A stretch of DNA of 64,000 nt from JBLZUR01 sp048565625 (lineage in GTDB: Bacteria > Pseudomonadota > Alphaproteobacteria > Sphingomonadales > Sphingomonadaceae): the NCBI RefSeq assembly GCF_048565625.1, contig NZ_JBLZUR010000002.1:1240001-1304000 (forward strand). Reading direction: 5' to 3'. Made by a program: the position numbers and the translations under genes. This document shows positions 60,494 through 64,000 of this stretch, piece after piece; positions within the stretch are counted from its first letter, which is position 1, and each line of letters begins with the position of its first letter. The notes under the pieces were generated by a model. That model was given only the letters and a program-made list of their open reading frames with translations, did not search any database and was not told where the DNA came from.

Positions 60494-60631
60494 GTGTCAC
60501 GGCCGCTGGTCATCCTGATCGTCATCGTGGTTGCGGTGGTCGCCGCCCTGGTCGCCCTGTCGACGCTGGATACCGAGGTTCCGTTGACGCCGGTCGAAAA
60601 GCCGATCGAGAACGGTGCCCTTGCGCAATAA
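60494..60631 (+). CDS. 45-residue single-span membrane protein
   Basis: GTG 60494 lies seven bases after GAAGGG. The product begins MSRPLVILIVIVVAVVAALV, one strong membrane helix, followed by a short polar tail ending ENGALAQ. The stop overlaps the start of the next gene by 17 bases, so it is probably coupled to it. No family is recognised; the composition, ribosome site and overlap support a real gene. Confidence 0.65.
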   Translation: MSRPLVILIVIVVAVVAALVALSTLDTEVPLTPVEKPIENGALAQ

Positions 60632-62393
60632 GGGCTGGGCCGCCGGCCTCGTACTGGCGCTGCTCGGCGGTGGGATCGCGGTGGCGCAGAGCGCGCCGGA
60701 ATCGCTGCTGCCCCCCGGTTTCGGCAACACCCCCGCTGCACCAGCGCCGGTTCAGCCGGCGGGGCCCGCTCCCACGCCGCTGCTGCCCCCCGCCTCGACG
60801 CCCGACCCTCTCGCCGCGTTCGATACGGGCGAGGACAATTCCGTAGTTGCCGAGGAGGACCCGGCCGAACTGGCGGAGAAGGAACTGCCCTCCTTCGCCC
60901 GGCGCGACGTTTCGACGGTCGGCTTCCTGACCCCGGATCAGGGCGGTTATGCCGAGGGCGCCTTCGGCACCACCGACGGCCGCTATCTCGCGACCTTGCT
61001 CCACCGCCTGAACGCGCCGCTCCCCTCACGCTGGGGCAGCATCCTCCTCCGCCGCGCCCTGACTTCCCGCGTGGGCGCGCCCGCAGGCGTCCCTGCCGCC
61101 GACTGGGTAGCCGAGCGTGCCTGGACGCTGCTGCGCATGGGCGAGGCGGATGCCGCGCGAATGCTGGTTCAGGGTGTCGACGGCGATCGCTATTCCCCCT
61201 GGCTCGTCTCCGTCGCCAAGCAGACCGCGCTCGCCACCGGAGATCCGTCGGCGCTCTGCCCGATCGCGCAGGCGGGCCTCTCCGCCGCACCCAAGGACAA
61301 GAGCTGGCGACTGGTGCAGGCGATCTGCGCGGCTTTGTCCGGCGAGGGCGGCACCGCCACCGCGATGATCGAGCGGGTGCGCCAGGGCTCCGGGCGCGAC
61401 ATCGATCTGCTGCTGGCCGAAAAGGTTGCCGGAGCCGGCATCGGTGGCCGCCGCTCGATCTCGATCGACTGGGCGGGCGTCGACCGGCTGACCGCCTGGC
61501 GCTTCGGCCTCGCCAACGCGACCGGCGTCGCGATCCCCGCCGATCTCTACCCCACGGCCGGGGGGCAGGTCCGCGCCTGGGCCGCGCGCGCGCCGATGAT
61601 GACGGTGCGGCAGCGCATCCCCTTCGCCCGCACCGCCGCCGCTCTCGGCGTCTTCTCCAACGCCGCTCTGGTCGATCTCTACGCCAACGATGCGGCCGAG
61701 ACCGACGCGATGGATATCGAGGGCAGCACCGCGCAGACCCTGCGCCAGGCCTATGTCGCCGCCGACGCTGGCGACCGCCTCACCGCGATCAAGGCGATCT
61801 GGGCCAAGGCATCCAGCCCGCAGGACCGCTACGCCGCCGCGATCCTCACCGCCCGCGCCGCCGCTCGCATCGCGCCGAGCGAAGACCATGACGATGACGC
61901 CGCCGCGCTGATCGCCGCCATGTTCTCCGCAGGCCTCGACATCCCCGCCGCGCGTTGGGCTTCCGTCGTCACCGCCTCCGGCGACGATGCCGCCTGGGCG
62001 CTGCTCGCCGTCGGCGCGGAGCGTCCGGTGGTGGACAGCAGCACGGGCCGGGTCGAGGATTATGTCGACAATGCCGGCGACGAGGGTCGCCATCGTGCCG
62101 CCCTTCTGGTCGCCGCACTCGCCGGCCTCGGCCGCTTGCCCGTCGCGGAGGTGCAGCGCTTTGACACAATCGGCCCGATCGTCGCCAGGAACCGCTGGAC
62201 CGACGCGATCGACCTCGCCGCCGCGCGCGGCCAGCCGGGCACCGTCGCGATCCTCGCCGCCACCGGCCTGCAGGGGCGCAGTTGGGCGAGCATCCCGGCC
62301 GGCCATCTCTACCACATCGTTGCCGCCTTGCGCCGCACCGGGCAGGAGGGCGCCGCCCGGATGATCGCGGCGGAGGCGGTCGCCCGGTCATGA
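60615..62393 (+). CDS. Large exported protein of unknown function
   Basis: 592 residues from GTG 60615. A signal peptide (about 1-24, ending AVAQ) is followed by a Pro/Ala-rich linker (about 30-65, AAPAPVQPAGPAPTPLLPP) and a long Ala-rich helical solenoid from about 110 to the end with TPR/Sel1-like spacing. No catalytic motif is seen. It overlaps the 45-residue membrane protein upstream and the recombinase gene downstream (ATGA), so all three are probably one transcript. It is a good candidate for a periplasmic scaffold. Confidence 0.8.
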   Translation: MPLRNKGWAAGLVLALLGGGIAVAQSAPESLLPPGFGNTPAAPAPVQPAGPAPTPLLPPASTPDPLAAFDTGEDNSVVAEEDPAELAEKELPSFARRDVSTVGFLTPDQGGYAEGAFGTTDGRYLATLLHRLNAPLPSRWGSILLRRALTSRVGAPAGVPAADWVAERAWTLLRMGEADAARMLVQGVDGDRYSPWLVSVAKQTALATGDPSALCPIAQAGLSAAPKDKSWRLVQAICAALSGEGGTATAMIERVRQGSGRDIDLLLAEKVAGAGIGGRRSISIDWAGVDRLTAWRFGLANATGVAIPADLYPTAGGQVRAWAARAPMMTVRQRIPFARTAAALGVFSNAALVDLYANDAAETDAMDIEGSTAQTLRQAYVAADAGDRLTAIKAIWAKASSPQDRYAAAILTARAAARIAPSEDHDDDAAALIAAMFSAGLDIPAARWASVVTASGDDAAWALLAVGAERPVVDSSTGRVEDYVDNAGDEGRHRAALLVAALAGLGRLPVAEVQRFDTIGPIVARNRWTDAIDLAAARGQPGTVAILAATGLQGRSWASIPAGHLYHIVAALRRTGQEGAARMIAAEAVARS

Positions 62394-63292
62394 CCGGCGG
62401 AGAGGATGGCGCGCTGATCGGCCGCTTCCTCGAAATGCTGTCCTCAGAGGCGGGGGCCGCGCGCAACACGCTCCTTGCCTACCGCACCGATCTGGAGGGC
62501 GCGTCGGCGTTGCTCGACGGTCGCCTCGGCGAGGCCGACGAGGACGCGCTCCGCAAGGTCGGCGATGCCTGGGGGGCGCTCGCCACCAGCACGGCCGCGC
62601 GCAAGTCCGCCGCCCTCCGCCGCTTCTTCGGCTTCCTGGTGGAGGAGGGGTTCCGCCCCGACGATCCCTCATCCGCGCTGCCGCGCCCCGGCGTCCGCCG
62701 ACCGCTGCCCAAGGTCCTCGATCACGCGCAGGTGGACAGCCTCTTCGCAGTCGCCGAGGCGAACGCCCGCGATCGCGGCACCCTCAACGACGTCCGCCTG
62801 CTCGCGCTCCTCGAACTCCTCTACGGCTCCGGCCTCCGCGCCACCGAACTCGTCTCGCTCCCCCGCCGCGCCTTCAGGGGCGAGGAGCCGTTCCTGATCC
62901 TGCGCGGCAAGGGCGGGCGCGAACGGCTCGTCCCCATCTCCGGTCGTGCCCGCGCCGCCGTCATGGCTTGGGGCAAGTTCGTGCCCGAGGACTCACTCTG
63001 GCTCTTCCCCTCGGGCAAGTCGCATCTCAGCCGCGTCCGCCTCCACCAGATGATCGTGGCGCTCGGCGCGGAAGCGGGCATTCCGCCCGGCCGCCTCAGC
63101 CCGCACGTCCTCCGCCACGCCTTCGCAACGCATCTGCTGGAGGGCGGGGCGGACCTCCGCGCGCTGCAGTCGATGCTCGGCCATGCCGACATCGCCACGA
63201 CGCAGATCTACACCCATGTCGATACTGCGCGGCTGGTCGATCTGGTCAACGCCAGCCATCCCCTCGTTGACGCGAAGCCGGACCGCCCGTAA
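62390..63292 (+). CDS. xerD: Tyrosine recombinase XerC/XerD
   Basis: 300 residues from ATG 62390, overlapping the previous stop. The N-terminal SAM-like core-binding domain (NTLLAYRTDLEG) is followed by the catalytic set Arg (GSGLRATELVSL), Lys (RGKGGRERL), His-x-x-Arg (LSPHVLRHAFATHLL), His (LGHAD) and Tyr (TTQIYTHVD). It resolves chromosome dimers at dif with its partner. Which of XerC or XerD it is cannot be told without comparison; length and sequence lean to XerD. Confidence 0.9.
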   Translation: MTGGEDGALIGRFLEMLSSEAGAARNTLLAYRTDLEGASALLDGRLGEADEDALRKVGDAWGALATSTAARKSAALRRFFGFLVEEGFRPDDPSSALPRPGVRRPLPKVLDHAQVDSLFAVAEANARDRGTLNDVRLLALLELLYGSGLRATELVSLPRRAFRGEEPFLILRGKGGRERLVPISGRARAAVMAWGKFVPEDSLWLFPSGKSHLSRVRLHQMIVALGAEAGIPPGRLSPHVLRHAFATHLLEGGADLRALQSMLGHADIATTQIYTHVDTARLVDLVNASHPLVDAKPDRP

Positions 63293-63302
63293 CCCGCCGC
63301 CC

Positions 63303-64000
63303 ATGACGACTTACCTCGACTTCGAGAAGCCGATCGCCGAGCTTGAGACCCGCATCGCCGAACTGCGCGAGACTGCCGACGCCGGCACCGTCGACATCGC
63401 CAGCGAGATCGCCAAGCTCGACGCCAAGGCGAAGAAGCTCCTCCGCGACACCTATGGCAAGCTCACCCCCTGGCAGAAGACGCAGGTCGCCCGCCATCCG
63501 CAGCGGCCGCATCTGAAGGATTATATCGCCGGCTTCGTCAGCGACTTCGTGCCGCTGGCCGGGGACCGCGCCTTTGCCGACGACAAGGCGATCATCGGTG
63601 GCCTCGGCCGGATCGACGGCCGTCGCGTGATGGTGATCGGCCATGAAAAGGGCGACGACACCGCAAGCCGCCTCCGCCACAATTTCGGCATGGCCAAACC
63701 CGAGGGTTACAGGAAGGCGATCCGCCTGATCGAACTTGCCGACCGCTTCGGCCTGCCCGTGGTGACTCTGGTCGATACCTCCGGCGCGTTCCCCGGCGTG
63801 CAGGCGGAGGAGCGCGGGCAGGCGGAGGCCATCGCCCGCTCCACCGAGGCGTGCCTTGCCGCCGGCGTTCCGGTGGTCGCCGCGATCGTTGGGGAAGGGG
63901 GCTCGGGCGGGGCCGTGGCGCTCGCCGCCGCCAACCGCGTGCTGATGTTCGAACACGCCGTCTATTCGGTGATCTCGCCCGAAGGCTGCGCCTCGATCCT
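63303..64000 (+). CDS. accA: Acetyl-CoA carboxylase carboxyltransferase subunit alpha, partial
   Basis: About 232 residues from ATG 63303; the 3' end is cut by the window. TYLDFEKPIAELETRIAELR is the conserved N-terminus and GHEKGDDTASRLRHNFGMAKPEGYRKA and DTSGAFPGVQAEERGQ are catalytic-fold blocks. With AccD it transfers CO2 from carboxybiotin to acetyl-CoA, the first step of fatty acid synthesis. Confidence 0.97.
   Translation, partial: MTTYLDFEKPIAELETRIAELRETADAGTVDIASEIAKLDAKAKKLLRDTYGKLTPWQKTQVARHPQRPHLKDYIAGFVSDFVPLAGDRAFADDKAIIGGLGRIDGRRVMVIGHEKGDDTASRLRHNFGMAKPEGYRKAIRLIELADRFGLPVVTLVDTSGAFPGVQAEERGQAEAIARSTEACLAAGVPVVAAIVGEGGSGGAVALAAANRVLMFEHAVYSVISPEGCASI

Noticed and set aside
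1..64000. tRNA, rRNA or riboswitch genes
   Set aside because: No TTCGAATCC-type arms with matching acceptor stems, no rRNA sequence, and no recognisable riboswitch (including before the molybdenum cofactor operon) was seen on reading.

Overview
The window comes from a GC-rich alphaproteobacterial chromosome, most likely a sphingomonad (Sphingomonas or a close relative). This rests on a CtrA master regulator with a TTAA-N7-TTAA box in its promoter, PEPxxWAMMI-type PEP-CTERM tails, many palindromic 'TTCGACAAGCTCAG' extragenic repeats, an Anbu-type proteasome locus and a KpsMTED-like capsule export operon. No rRNA, tRNA or CRISPR array was found. Coding density is very high; long open frames opposite real genes are composition shadows.

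Region 1 (1-10.1 kb) looks like an accessory catabolic island. It holds a DUF7064-like protein, an FAD aromatic-ring monooxygenase, a TetR regulator, a VOC dioxygenase, an NTF2/SnoaL-like protein, three SDR dehydrogenases (one with the catalytic Tyr changed to Phe), a 3-ketosteroid-1-dehydrogenase-like flavoprotein, a ZIP metal transporter and a flavin reductase. Two oppositely oriented copies of an AACCANNTGGTCA palindrome flank the tetR gene and are candidate operators. The substrate cannot be named from sequence; a polycyclic, steroid-like or aromatic compound fits best.

Region 2 (10.2-22.6 kb) carries an OmpR-type regulator with a CHASE2 histidine kinase, a PEP-CTERM-like protein, an adhesin-E-like protein, a lone receiver, a TonB-like protein, serS, a zinc-less DksA, PilZ and YdcH proteins, OsmC, MAPEG, SIMPL and DsrE proteins and moeB.

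Region 3 (22.7-36.6 kb) is housekeeping: dut, coaBC (interrupted in frame by a palindromic repeat), a P1 peptidase, the molybdenum cofactor operon moaB-moaC-moeA-moaA, the pyruvate dehydrogenase E2 and E3 genes, USP, fRMsr, arfB, an RluA-type synthase and ctrA.

Region 4 (36.8-41.7 kb) is the Anbu locus: circularly permuted ATP-grasp, alpha-E protein, transglutaminase and the Anbu protease, which here carries a frameshift. A PEP-CTERM protein with a perfect CtrA-type box follows.

Region 5 (41.9-52.9 kb) makes and exports a surface polysaccharide: three glycosyltransferases, ugd, then a tightly coupled ABC permease, ATPase, co-polymerase and outer-membrane export protein.

Region 6 (52.9-64 kb) has an MFS transporter, an Fe-S scaffold-like protein, a CPA2 antiporter, a DUF423 protein, a lower-GC patch with a Sel1-repeat lipoprotein and an IS5-family element (57839-58675, TA duplication), then aroB-aroK, a 45-residue membrane protein, a large unknown secreted protein, a Xer recombinase and the start of accA.
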